This document shows positions 8,388-16,196 of a DNA stretch of 64,000 nt, piece after piece. The first letter of the stretch is position 1, and each line of letters starts with the position of its first letter. This stretch comes from an uncultured Methanomethylovorans sp. Lineage in GTDB: Archaea; Halobacteriota; Methanosarcinia; Methanosarcinales; Methanosarcinaceae. The notes beneath the pieces were generated by a model that was given only the letters and a program-made list of their open reading frames with translations, was not told the origin of the DNA and did not search any database. The stretch spans positions 2,232,001-2,296,000 of the forward strand of contig NZ_OY782870.1 in NCBI RefSeq assembly GCF_963678545.1, read 5' to 3'. Position numbers and translations under genes: made by a program.

Positions 8388-10037
8388 ATGAAAAACACAC
8401 TATCTATCTTTCTTATGCTGATGCTGATTCAATGTGCATCAGCAGACACCCTGTCAGATGCATTCAACGGCTCTGTAATCGTCACAGACGCATCCGTCGG
8501 ATATAATGAAACTATCAGCCTGACCGAAGCTTCACCTGATTGGATTGAAATTACTATCACGGGCGATTATCCTGAATATGCTTCGGGTGTACCTTACTTG
8601 AATCTTGAAGCCTACTATGAACTCAACGGAAACGCCCTCGATAGCACAGGCAGTTATGATGGTACTCACACCGGTACTACAGCAGGAACATATGACGGAA
8701 TAGATGATTATACCTCTCTTCCAATCTCATCGGACTTCAACTTCAGCAGTGATTTCACCATCTCTGCTATTGTCGATGCTGATAACTTTGAAGAGAAGAT
8801 GGCAGTCATAGACGGTGAATCCTATGCACTCAAAGTCGGAAAAGACAAAGTACCCTACTTCGAAGCTATCGATGATGTAACTCCTTCAGTCTCATCCATA
8901 GGACTTCCTCGTGGAACATCTTACTACGTATTGTGCACACAAACATACAACGGTGAACTCTATGTAGGCCTCTACTCAGGTTATGTCTACAAATATGCAG
9001 GTGGTACATCTTGGACTTCCTGTGGTCAAGTGGGTGCATCATCTCATGTCTATTCCCTTGAAATCTACAATGGCAACCTGTATGCTGGATGTTCTGCTGC
9101 AAACCTCTATCGCTATGATGGTGGTACTGCGTGGACTCAGTGTGGATCCACCCTTGGAGATAGTGCAAACTATATTGGAATGATGTGTGCATTTGACGGA
9201 AAACTCTTCATGGGTTCTGACCAGGGATACACCTACTATTGGGATGGAAATAGCATCACAAGTTCAGGAAAACCCGGTACAACAAGCAACCTGAGAGCAT
9301 TCGTTGTTTACAAAGACAAGATGTACGCTTCTGGTAGTGGTGACGGTATTGTCTACAGGTGGGATGGTGGCTCAACTTGGACTTCCATAGGCGACATAGG
9401 TGCAATATATCATGTCAACAGTATGGTAGTTTTCGATGACACGATCTACGCTGCTTGTTCAGGTTCAACCTATGGCGGCTACGTTTTCAAGTGGGATGGA
9501 GTAGGTACTACTACCTGGTCAAGTTGTGGCCGTATGGGGACTAACACTGAGCTTAGGCAGCTTTGTGTATACAACAATCAACTATATGGTGAAGGATACA
9601 CCCTTGCTAACTTGTACCGTTATGGCGGTGGTACTACATGGAGTGCCTACGCTCTGGGTTCTTCCACAAGAGGATATGCTCTCGGTACATACGACGGAAA
9701 ACTTGTTATTGGTGGCTACAACGGGGGATATGTCTATACTTCAGGAACAGGTGAGGCAATATATGGAACTGCTCTTACAGCCGACATAGACACTTATCTT
9801 ACTGCTGTGAGAAATGGTAATACTATCACGTTCTATCAGGACACCACAAGCAAGGGAACTACAACTGTATCCTTTGCATTGGACACTGCTAATCATGTCT
9901 ACATAGGAAGAGCATACGGAACTTCTCAGGTTTCCGGCTCTCAGAGTGTTTCGATGGCGAAATTAACAAGGTTGGCTTCTGGTCTGATGATGTTTCCGTT
10001 TCCTCAATCATCAATGGTGAAGTCGGTATGTTCATGA
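8388..10037 (+). CDS. LamG protein with nested seven-bladed beta-propeller, N-terminal part of a frameshifted gene
   Basis: 549 residues from ATG 8388, with a signal peptide (MKNTLSIFLMLMLIQCASA). The first half of a LamG domain (about 70-165: AYYELNGNALDSTGSYDGTH) is followed by seven repeats of about 40 residues (about 172-455). The repeat pattern is xxYNGxLYxGxxxGxxYRYDGGTxWTxCGxxG. The second half of the LamG domain (TYLTAVRNGNTITFYQDTT) then resumes, so the propeller is inserted in the LamG fold. The last codons after about 9950 (MAKLTRLASGL...) are out of character. The natural continuation, FDGEINKVGFWSDD, is in the -1 frame and leads into the next entry. The gene is probably one reading unit, 8388-11092. 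Confidence 0.7.
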   Translation: MKNTLSIFLMLMLIQCASADTLSDAFNGSVIVTDASVGYNETISLTEASPDWIEITITGDYPEYASGVPYLNLEAYYELNGNALDSTGSYDGTHTGTTAGTYDGIDDYTSLPISSDFNFSSDFTISAIVDADNFEEKMAVIDGESYALKVGKDKVPYFEAIDDVTPSVSSIGLPRGTSYYVLCTQTYNGELYVGLYSGYVYKYAGGTSWTSCGQVGASSHVYSLEIYNGNLYAGCSAANLYRYDGGTAWTQCGSTLGDSANYIGMMCAFDGKLFMGSDQGYTYYWDGNSITSSGKPGTTSNLRAFVVYKDKMYASGSGDGIVYRWDGGSTWTSIGDIGAIYHVNSMVVFDDTIYAACSGSTYGGYVFKWDGVGTTTWSSCGRMGTNTELRQLCVYNNQLYGEGYTLANLYRYGGGTTWSAYALGSSTRGYALGTYDGKLVIGGYNGGYVYTSGTGEAIYGTALTADIDTYLTAVRNGNTITFYQDTTSKGTTTVSFALDTANHVYIGRAYGTSQVSGSQSVSMAKLTRLASGLMMFPFPQSSMVKSVCS

Positions 10038-11092
10038 AGCCATCATGTGACACTGTTTGGGTTCCATACGAAGGCGGTACGCAACTCATCAGCATCAATA
10101 CTCTCCTTGATGGGGTTAGCTTCAGAAACACTGACGGTAACTCAAATGGAGTAACCATAGTAGAAAGATTCCTATACGACATCACTGCTTCAAACGAAAT
10201 CAATACTGACGGTGTCTATGAAGTTGACCTGGGGCTTGTGACAACCGATGCTACTTCAGATGGTACAATCACAATACCTGTAAATGGTAGGGTGTTCACT
10301 TCTGCCACAGTCACGGGTGACAGTACAGAAATCACCTATGAGACAGGATATCTGCACATTGATACCGACTCTATGGCAGCTGGTACTTATGATTTCCATG
10401 TTGAAGCAGCCTATGATGTTGGTGCTACCACGTATAGTCCTACTGCAAGCAGAATAACTATGATTGCTCTGTCAGACGATTCACAGATCTTCACAATGAC
10501 CACTGCCGATGAAGAGAGTCATGATTTCGTGTGGTATGTTGATGATGTGGAAGTCGAAAGTAATAGCGGCTTAACTTCATCCTATACTTATGAGTCCGGT
10601 GTATATGGTTCTGACACAATTAAAGTGGTGATGGATGATACAACTGTACACGCCTGGACGGTAGTTAATGGGCTGGACACAGCTGCAGCTACACAGTCAT
10701 TCACATCACTGAGTCAGAATCTGTCAATCGAGTACAAGTCAATCAGTGAGTACAAGGGCTTTGACAAGATATTCGCAGCCGATAGCGATAACACATCGAG
10801 TATGTTAGATGCAGCATTCATGCCCATCAATAGTTATTGGGCTGATGATGAGCTAGGGCTTGGTGTTTGGTTCTATCCTGTCCTGATTATTCTCTTAGCC
10901 GGTGGTGTGTACATTAAGACCAAGCAGCTTGAGACAACATCGATTACTGTACTGATTTTGACGATGTTGGTGGCAGCACCTGCAACGGCTGGCACTATAA
11001 CAGTACCTTCAGCGTTCCTCTGGATGATGTATCTGCTGGCAGCTTTCTCTGTCCTCGGTGTATTCGCAGGACTATTATTCAGGAGGGGGTGA
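10028..11092 (+). CDS. C-terminal part of the frameshifted LamG/propeller protein, membrane-anchored
   Basis: 354 residues counted from ATG 10028, but the frame is open and coding-like back to about 9950, where it continues the LamG domain of the upstream frame. The visible part is beta-rich and Thr/Asp/Ser-rich (Ig-like modules at about 40-215), ending in two hydrophobic helices (about 270-295 and 320-345) and a basic tail FRRG. This matches the C-terminal anchor of the LamG protein at 5508. Independent initiation at 10028 is possible, but only a weak Shine-Dalgarno-like GGTGAAG is present. The sequence fits a single-base indel in a T-run or a -1 ribosomal frameshift. Confidence 0.6.
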   Translation: MFMKPSCDTVWVPYEGGTQLISINTLLDGVSFRNTDGNSNGVTIVERFLYDITASNEINTDGVYEVDLGLVTTDATSDGTITIPVNGRVFTSATVTGDSTEITYETGYLHIDTDSMAAGTYDFHVEAAYDVGATTYSPTASRITMIALSDDSQIFTMTTADEESHDFVWYVDDVEVESNSGLTSSYTYESGVYGSDTIKVVMDDTTVHAWTVVNGLDTAAATQSFTSLSQNLSIEYKSISEYKGFDKIFAADSDNTSSMLDAAFMPINSYWADDELGLGVWFYPVLIILLAGGVYIKTKQLETTSITVLILTMLVAAPATAGTITVPSAFLWMMYLLAAFSVLGVFAGLLFRRG

Positions 11093-11093
11093 A

Positions 11094-11237
11094 ATGAAGG
11101 CAAAAAAGTACAACGGTAAGAAGAGTATGGAAACAGACACACTATTCCCTGAAACTGCGTTCATCGTTTATGATGAGAACTACAACAAAATATTCAAAAA
11201 AGTGAATCTCGAAACCCTGAAATTAAAGTACAGGTGA
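11094..11237 (+). CDS. Short basic hypothetical protein
   Basis: 47 residues from ATG 11094, with AGGAGGGGGTGA just upstream inside the end of the previous gene. Composition is Lys/Tyr-rich (MKAKKYNGKKSMETDTLFPE at the start, ending VNLETLKLKYR). The stop is 6 bases before the next start, so it fits the operon spacing exactly. No family is recognised. Confidence 0.55.
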   Translation: MKAKKYNGKKSMETDTLFPETAFIVYDENYNKIFKKVNLETLKLKYR

Positions 11238-11243
11238 CAAAAA

Positions 11244-11750
11244 ATGAGTATATTCAGTAATGTGAGTAAGAATTTCAGATCTAATGTTGATAAGACAATT
11301 GCAGGTAGAAAAGAAGAATCTGCAGCACGTAAGAAGCTTTCAGACCTCGAATTTGATAAAGAAGTATCAAGTGGTGCTGCAAGCTACAAAAAGAAAGGTC
11401 TCTCAGATGAGGATGCAAGGGTACTTGCAAAGTCAGATGTGAAGAAAAAGAGAACATCTGAAAAGTGGGGCAAAGTGACAGGTGCCCTGTCTGAAGTTGG
11501 CTCAAACATGGGTTCAAACTTCGGAAGCTCAGGCGGCTTTGGAAGTTCAGCCGGTCCCGGTATGGGTGACGACATGGGATGGGTAAACAATGTTGCAAAC
11601 TCTACCCGGAAAAGCAGCACACGTACCCGGAAAACAACCACTAATAAGGCTTCACCGAAGAAACCTGCAAAGAAGACTGCAAAGAAAAGAACAGTGGTTA
11701 GAAGACGGACGACACAGAGTGAACCTGATTTCAACACCGCTATGTACTGA
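11244..11750 (+). CDS. Histone-H1-like basic protein, candidate virion DNA-binding protein
   Basis: 168 residues. The N-terminal half is helical and rich in Lys, Glu and Ala. A Gly/Ser-rich hinge follows (about 88-112), and the C-terminal 45 residues are packed with Lys/Arg/Thr/Pro in KKPAKKTAKKRTVVRRR-like runs. This tail is typical of H1-like DNA-compacting proteins. Spindle-shaped viruses such as SSV1 carry a small basic DNA-binding virion protein, so a genome-packaging role is a reasonable inference. There is no signal peptide or membrane segment. Confidence 0.6.
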   Translation: MSIFSNVSKNFRSNVDKTIAGRKEESAARKKLSDLEFDKEVSSGAASYKKKGLSDEDARVLAKSDVKKKRTSEKWGKVTGALSEVGSNMGSNFGSSGGFGSSAGPGMGDDMGWVNNVANSTRKSSTRTRKTTTNKASPKKPAKKTAKKRTVVRRRTTQSEPDFNTAMY

Positions 11751-11765
11751 GGAAAAGTAGCAGCA

Positions 11766-12152
11766 ATGAACCTGACTACATGTCTGTATTCCATAATTAG
11801 TCTGATCTTGCTGTATGCTGCCTATCTGGATATTAGAGAGAGACGAGTTCCTAACATGGTATGGGTGGCAATGGCTTCTGTCACCCTACCCTTCTGGACC
11901 CTGGACACGACCTTTGCAGCAGTGATAATCTCTTTGATACTCTACATGACAGGAACAATAGGGGCGGCTGATGCTAAATGTTTCATGGTGCTGTCTTTGT
12001 CGGTCAATGCCCTTGTGATCATGCTTGTATCGTTTTTGCTATTTCCTCTGTTTATTCCAGCTCGTAAATGGGGTGGTCATCAAACATACCCATTTTTGCT
12101 ACCCTTAACTACTGCAGCAATACTGTGCTTTGGCTTTGGGCTGCTTGGATAG
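11766..12152 (+). CDS. Miniature A24 prepilin-peptidase-like aspartic membrane protease
   Basis: 128 residues with about four hydrophobic helices. The two aspartates of the type IV prepilin/prearchaellin peptidase family are present in proper context: D22 in YLDIRERRVPN, just after the first helix, and D69 in GAADAK, the GxGD-type motif. Cellular archaeal homologues (FlaK, EppA, PibD) are about 200-240 residues or more, so this is a minimal version. It ends with TAG. As the last rightward gene of the provirus, it could process the coat-like protein at 267, whose DKANAG/IV junction looks cleavable, or modify host pilins. The family assignment is fairly firm; the substrate is inferred. Confidence 0.7.
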   Translation: MNLTTCLYSIISLILLYAAYLDIRERRVPNMVWVAMASVTLPFWTLDTTFAAVIISLILYMTGTIGAADAKCFMVLSLSVNALVIMLVSFLLFPLFIPARKWGGHQTYPFLLPLTTAAILCFGFGLLG

Positions 12153-12188
12153 AAGTAATAGAAAAAAGAGAGATAGATTGTGTGGCTG

Positions 12189-12214
12189 TGCCCCGGATCT
12201 CTCAACCTGGGGCA
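12189..12214. terminator. Bidirectional hairpin terminator between convergent genes
   Basis: TGCCCCGG (12189-12196) pairs with CCTGGGGCA (12206-12214) around a 9-base loop. It lies between the A24-like gene and the integrase, which converge here. Confidence 0.55.
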
Positions 12215-12234
12215 TTCTAGACAATAATCTGATT

Positions 12235-13137
12235 TTACAATAATTTTGGAATGCACTTGAAGTATTCTTTTTTGATTTGTTCTGTCAACTCGTTAGGCTC
12301 TAAATAGGAGCCTGTCCATGCTTTTCCTTTCAGACTATCACCTCTTAATATCATGATACTTGTTTCATCCATTCCTTTCGCAAACAGGTGATGCGTAAAC
12401 CATTTCCTGAAGCAGTGGCATGTGAGGCGTTTCTCAAGAGGACCATTTGGTTCATGGAGGCCAAGAGGTTCAGCATAATATGCTAGAACTTCATTTGTAT
12501 AGTCCTTGTGGATCTTGCCTCCTCCGAATGTAGTAACCCAGAACCATGGACTAGTTTCATGTTTTGCCCTCCATCTCTTATATTCCATCAAGACGTCATG
12601 CAATTCATCATCTATCGGAAGGACGCGGTTATTACGCTTAGCTTTTTGGGGGTAGATTATTTCATTTCGCCGCAAGTCTATGTTTTCATCCTTGAGACAT
12701 AGGTACTCATCACGCCTTACACCATGTTTTGCTAGAGTCAGAAGCATGGCTTGTTCACGGATAGGTTCAATGGAGCCTATGAGCTGTTTCATAGATTTGA
12801 CACTTAAGAGCTGCCTACGATCATTTTTGATTGGTTTATCAAGATATCTTCTCCGGAATGGGAGAATGGGATTTGTCTCTGCCATTTCTTCGTATATCAG
12901 GAAATCATAGAAGGTGCTAAGTGTTGAAAAACACGTCTTGAGAGTGGCTATTTTCAATTCCCTCTTCTGCAAGTGGCTCAAGAAATCCCTCAGATCGTGC
13001 TTACTTACAAGTCCCGGGTCCGGAAAGAGATTAAGGAACTCTTTTACAATTCCTCTATAACTCTCAAGAGTGTGCTTAGTTCGACCTCTTGTTTGACAAT
13101 CGAAGATAAAAGCTTCTATTAATTCCGTTTTTTCCAT
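12235..13137 (-). CDS. int: Tyrosine recombinase / integrase of the provirus
   Basis: 300 residues from ATG 13137 (MEKTELIEAFIFDCQTRGR), preceded by GGTGG; the open frame upstream is an A+T-rich leader and not credible as protein. An N-terminal SAM-like core-binding domain covers about 1-95. The catalytic domain shows R141 (GVRRDEYLCL), a lysine near 165-167, H241 and R244 (CHCFRKWFTHH), and Y278 (TGSYLEP). The protein is intact, unlike the split integrases of fuselloviruses. It lies head-on to the 3' end of tRNA-Glu, the usual site for archaeal integration. It should catalyse excision and integration of the element. Confidence 0.9.
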   Translation of the reverse strand: MEKTELIEAFIFDCQTRGRTKHTLESYRGIVKEFLNLFPDPGLVSKHDLRDFLSHLQKRELKIATLKTCFSTLSTFYDFLIYEEMAETNPILPFRRRYLDKPIKNDRRQLLSVKSMKQLIGSIEPIREQAMLLTLAKHGVRRDEYLCLKDENIDLRRNEIIYPQKAKRNNRVLPIDDELHDVLMEYKRWRAKHETSPWFWVTTFGGGKIHKDYTNEVLAYYAEPLGLHEPNGPLEKRLTCHCFRKWFTHHLFAKGMDETSIMILRGDSLKGKAWTGSYLEPNELTEQIKKEYFKCIPKLL

Positions 13138-13396
13138 CTGTTCCACCGAGGAAGTATAATAAAGAACAGTATTAATATACTTTTCGATGTATTTGAATAC
13201 TGTATAAGCTAAAATTAAGAGACTAGTTAAAAGATAGATCAATAACGATAATATAAACCGATATGCGCTAATTAAACATATATAATACTGTCTTTTATAT
13301 TTGTAAATTGTGAAAAACAACATCTGTAGCCTGAAAAAAGGAGGTAAAAATGCTGTAAGATACTTAAAAAAATCGATATCAGGAGAGGGTGAGTAA

Positions 13397-13420
13397 TGCT
13401 CCGGTCGGGATTCGAACCCG
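13397..13420. other. Probable attachment site (tRNA-Glu 3' end)
   Basis: Archaeal tyrosine integrases commonly recombine in the 3' half of tRNA genes, restoring an intact gene on one side. The intact tRNA-Glu here marks one end of the element. The exact core cannot be defined without the other copy, which is not in the window. Confidence 0.4.
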
Positions 13421-13471
13421 AGTCTTCGGCTCGAAAGGCCGGAATGATTGGCCGAACTACACTACCGGAGC
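13397..13471 (-). tRNA. tRNA-Glu (anticodon TTC)
   Basis: On the minus strand the cloverleaf runs GCTCCGG...CCGGAGC with a T-loop GGTTCGAATCC-type arm and anticodon loop CTTTCGA, giving TTC. The discriminator base is A at 13397. The 3' end faces the provirus, and the integrase lies 260 bases away. An identical 3' fragment should exist at the far (left) end of the element, outside the window. Confidence 0.95.
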
Positions 13472-13538
13472 ACAATGAATGTTGCTGGTTGAGCGACTCC
13501 AAAAAGGCACATAACCTAATTAAACCTTTCGGCCAGTA

Positions 13539-13901
13539 TTATTCAGTTGTACTGGCCTCTTGGCCATCAACGTCGTCTTTAGGTAGGTTCAAGACCCATG
13601 CAGTTAGTCTTTCACAAGACTCCGGCTGACATGCATCCCTACAGCCTGCACAAGGTGAGAACATCTCACCTGAGAGCAACAGCTCAAAACAGGGTTCCTC
13701 CTTGTGGGCAGCTTTGAGCAAGAATGTCCTTGCTCCGTTGTCCACCGCAGACTCACGGGTAATCAGACCGTCTTTTAGAAGCTTTGCTATAACTCTTGAA
13801 CATTTACGGCTGTCTATATTCAGTTCTTTCCATAACTGGTTCTGGAACACACCGTCCTCATGCTTAGCGATTACTCCTATTGCTATTTCTTCGATTTCCA
13901 T
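13539..13901 (-). CDS. Winged-helix regulator with C-terminal cysteine cluster
   Basis: 120 residues from ATG 13901 (GTG 13913 is possible). Residues 5-70 form a winged-helix DNA-binding domain of MarR/Lrs14 type (VFQNQLWKELNIDSRKCSRV, then LLKDGLITRESAV). The C-terminal part carries four cysteines in a CAGCRDACQPESC pattern, which could hold a [4Fe-4S] cluster or zinc and act as a redox or metal sensor. It is codirectional with the LSm gene upstream. Targets cannot be seen. The fold is confident, the ligand is inference. Confidence 0.75.
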   Translation of the reverse strand: MEIEEIAIGVIAKHEDGVFQNQLWKELNIDSRKCSRVIAKLLKDGLITRESAVDNGARTFLLKAAHKEEPCFELLLSGEMFSPCAGCRDACQPESCERLTAWVLNLPKDDVDGQEASTTE

Positions 13902-13937
13902 GGCGACCCACACTTTCTATTAGAATCCTGCTTATAA

Positions 13938-14162
13938 TTATTCTTCTGCAGGTGTAATAAGAATGATGTTATTGCCGCGAAGAACGACAGAACCTAGGGA
14001 CCTGAGCTTTTGGCCATTAGATATCTCTACAGTATCGACCAAATGAAGGTTAAGATAATCATCCGCACTTTTGAGCAAACCCTCTAGAAGGTGTAGATCT
14101 CCTTTCATTTCAACCTGGACTCTCGATCCAACCAGTTTATGAACTCTCTTATTCGGGAACAA
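13938..14162 (-). CDS. Sm-like archaeal protein (LSm/SmAP)
   Basis: 74 residues from TTG 14162, which has GTGAGGAT at good spacing upstream. The Sm1 motif is visible at about 10-42 (GSRVQVEMKGDLHLLEGLL, then DDYLNLHLVD) and the Sm2 motif at about 55-68 (LGSVVLRGNNIILI). Archaeal LSm proteins form rings that bind U-rich RNA and act in RNA processing. The N-terminal tail is short for the family, but the fold is complete. It shares orientation with the winged-helix gene 37 bases downstream. Confidence 0.9.
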   Translation of the reverse strand: MFPNKRVHKLVGSRVQVEMKGDLHLLEGLLKSADDYLNLHLVDTVEISNGQKLRSLGSVVLRGNNIILITPAEE

Positions 14163-14266
14163 ATGGAATCCTCACTTCTTAATTGATAAGATAAACCTGC
14201 CGATCATAAAGGCAGGACATAGGATGTTAAAAGTGTATTGTATCCTATTTAATTATAGCGATTACC

Positions 14267-14399
14267 GGCTCTGTAGAAATCCTCGATATTCAAGCAAGAA
14301 ACAAAATTGAGATTTTTCTCAAATGTTTCTCTAGGTATCGTTAGAAAACAACTCTTTCTGGCGGTAGATATCGATTTTAACAGATATTCTACAGAGCCT
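14267..14399. mobile_element. 133-bp MITE with terminal inverted repeats
   Basis: The left end GGCTCTGTAGAA (from 14267) is the exact reverse complement of TTCTACAGAGCC at the right end (14387-14398). The element is flanked by GATTACC at 14260-14266 and again at 14400-14406, a 7-base target duplication. It holds no gene, only an internal TTGAGA/TCTCAA hairpin. It was probably mobilised in trans by an IS with the same ends that is not in the window. Confidence 0.85.
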
Positions 14400-14420
14400 G
14401 ATTACCTCTATTTAAAGAAC

Positions 14421-14798
14421 TCAGATGTAACCCTGTATTTCACTATTCTCTCTGCTATTGTCAACAGGAGATTCAGACTTCGTTTCAGCCCTGTTAGGCC
14501 GCGGTATGGGACCGAACATGGCTTCGTATTCTTTCAGATGTTGGGTTAGCCACCTGGACAACTCAAGAGCTGCAAGAGGAGATAGGATAACCTCGGTCTC
14601 AAGCCTGCGCTGGATAACCTGTAATCCATCCTCATCTGTTCCTGGCCTAGGATTATCATTATAGAAACCTATTCTAAAATCATACGGGCTGTGGCCCCCC
14701 ACGGCACCTATAGAATACACCTGTCTGCAATCTTCCGGCTTATAGAATTCTACCCTCAGTTTCTTCTGGTGTTTTCCTGTACTAATATCGGTGCTCAT
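14421..14798 (-). CDS. DUF3467-like protein
   Basis: 125 residues from ATG 14798, with AGGAGAAC at ideal spacing; the frame upstream to 14840 is not needed. The pattern PYDFRIGFYNDN followed by VILSPLAALELSRWLTQHLK and YEAMFGPIP is that of DUF3467 proteins, small soluble proteins of unknown function in bacteria and archaea. The C-terminal 25 residues are polar and low in complexity. The MITE lies 21 bases beyond its stop codon. Confidence 0.7.
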   Translation of the reverse strand: MSTDISTGKHQKKLRVEFYKPEDCRQVYSIGAVGGHSPYDFRIGFYNDNPRPGTDEDGLQVIQRRLETEVILSPLAALELSRWLTQHLKEYEAMFGPIPRPNRAETKSESPVDNSRENSEIQGYI

Positions 14799-14909
14799 TT
14801 TTAGTTCTCCTGTTACGGACACGTATTGTGCTAACATCACTTAAATAACTAGTGGAAATGTGAATGGATCCATAATGAGACCATCTAATTAGCTTCCAAT
14901 ACTCCCTAT

Positions 14910-16143
14910 TCTAATTAGACTATATTTTCTCAAAAGAATCTCCCAACTGAATTTTTTCCTTGCATACAATTTTGTAGTTCTGTAAGCCTCAAAAACTGAT
15001 ATGCCACAAAGCTCAGTAGAGAGTAGAGTTCTCTACTCTCCACTCTTACTTCTCTGATATCGAATTTAACTGTGTGTTTGATATGCCTGTGTTCTGGTTC
15101 ACATTCTCCTCTTTTCTTGAAAAAAATCATGAACAAGTTATCCCGGATATTTTTATTTCGAAGATACATCCCTATCTGTTCATATCTACCGTTTTTATAG
15201 AGGAATTTTAGCTTGTCTTCAATCTTTGCATGTATATCTCCACCCTTTTTCCACATCTTATTAACCCAGTGATCAATTCTTTCGATTTCACCTTCTTTGT
15301 TTATCACAGCATTTGAAGAATACGAAATAATTGGCCTTGCATTCAAATGGTACCAGATATCTGCATGATTCAGGAAAGAGTCATAACCCCCGTCAGCAGA
15401 ATAAAAATCAATATCAACATTCATTTCTTTCAATGCTTCAATGTGTTTGATAAGTTCAGGGGAATCTGATGCATTACCATTAGTATGGGTCATAAATATT
15501 GGGTATGTTCCAACCATTGTAATATGTGCTTTATCCATTTTACATTGATAATGTGGATTGTAATCAGCATGTTTATCGTATCTTGAAGCTTCAAGCGGGG
15601 TTGAATCGATCTTAGCTTCTTTTATTTGGGTAAGGCTGAGGATCTTCTCACCTACTAACATCATTATTTCTTTAAGCCCATCTTCACCCAATCTATATTT
15701 CACAAAGTGGTGTAATGTCTTTCCCGAAGGAAGTTTTATGAATCCGTTCTCATCATAAAAAGAGAGTAGAATAGCCTCTTCTTCTGTCAAAGAAGAAACA
15801 GTCTTTTCATAAGATAATTTCCTGAAACACATTACAATGAAGAGTTTTATCATCGATGAAACGTTATACTTAAAATGCCAACTTTTGTTGGTATACAAAG
15901 TACGCTCGACGTACTTTGAAATATCTTCTATGCAGAGAAAGTGCAGGAATTGGCAAATTGAGGCGCTTTCTCTGTTCAGATAATTTTCTATGGACTCCTC
16001 GAAGAGGACTCCTTTATACTCTCTAGATTTTTTAGTCATAAGGGGGGCCAAATTTATGGTATTTATAGCTACCGCCCCCTAAAAAAAAAGGTATGGAGTT
16101 AATGAAAAAACGAATAGGTTTTTAAGATCAAGTTCTAATTAGA
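14910..16143 (-). mobile_element. Complete IS element, DDE transposase of IS4/IS1182-like type
   Basis: About 1.23 kb carrying one transposase gene. Both ends carry TCTAATTAGA (14910-14919 and 16134-16143) followed by short similar inward sequences. A decayed copy of its right end occurs at 30477-30645, which confirms the outer boundary on that side. Upstream of the transposase, GGGGGC and GCCCCC segments can form a hairpin near the start codon, a common IS device to limit transposase translation. Family assignment below DDE level is uncertain. Confidence 0.8.
14930..16039 (-). CDS. DDE transposase, full length
   Basis: 369 residues from ATG 16039 (MTKKSREYKGVLFEES); the frame extends to TTG 16051, but the ATG is conserved in the relic at 30575. 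An N-terminal DUF772-like/helical region (about 1-120) precedes the DDE core with D in EAKIDSTPLEASRY (near 149), D in FYSADGGYDSF (near 215) and acidic residues in the C-terminal helical part. No stop or frameshift is seen, so it may be active. It cuts and rejoins the element ends. Confidence 0.85.
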   Translation of the reverse strand: MTKKSREYKGVLFEESIENYLNRESASICQFLHFLCIEDISKYVERTLYTNKSWHFKYNVSSMIKLFIVMCFRKLSYEKTVSSLTEEEAILLSFYDENGFIKLPSGKTLHHFVKYRLGEDGLKEIMMLVGEKILSLTQIKEAKIDSTPLEASRYDKHADYNPHYQCKMDKAHITMVGTYPIFMTHTNGNASDSPELIKHIEALKEMNVDIDFYSADGGYDSFLNHADIWYHLNARPIISYSSNAVINKEGEIERIDHWVNKMWKKGGDIHAKIEDKLKFLYKNGRYEQIGMYLRNKNIRDNLFMIFFKKRGECEPEHRHIKHTVKFDIREVRVESRELYSLLSFVAYQFLRLTELQNCMQGKNSVGRFF

Positions 16144-16196
16144 CAATCTCCATAATTAAACAAAAAGTTCTTAAAGAATAGAACCAGGATACAATC

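Larger units (their letters stand above)
1..13397. mobile_element. Integrated virus-like element (provirus), right portion, at tRNA-Glu
   Basis: A compact block of mostly overlapping rightward genes encodes small membrane proteins, large secreted LamG proteins, a basic DNA-binding-like protein and an A24 peptidase-like protein. It ends in a leftward tyrosine integrase whose promoter side abuts the 3' end of tRNA-Glu. No metabolic or housekeeping gene occurs inside. The small two-helix protein near 267 resembles coat proteins of spindle-shaped archaeal viruses, so a lipid-containing virus is inferred. No left attachment repeat of the tRNA 3' end occurs in the window, so the left boundary and probably the replication genes lie off the left edge. 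A plasmid-like integrated element is the alternative. Confidence 0.75.

Noticed and set aside
13138-13323. 62-residue N-terminal extension of the integrase
   Set aside because: It is an A+T-rich Leu/Ile/Tyr stretch without homology; ATG 13137 has a proper ribosome site and starts the normal integrase domain.
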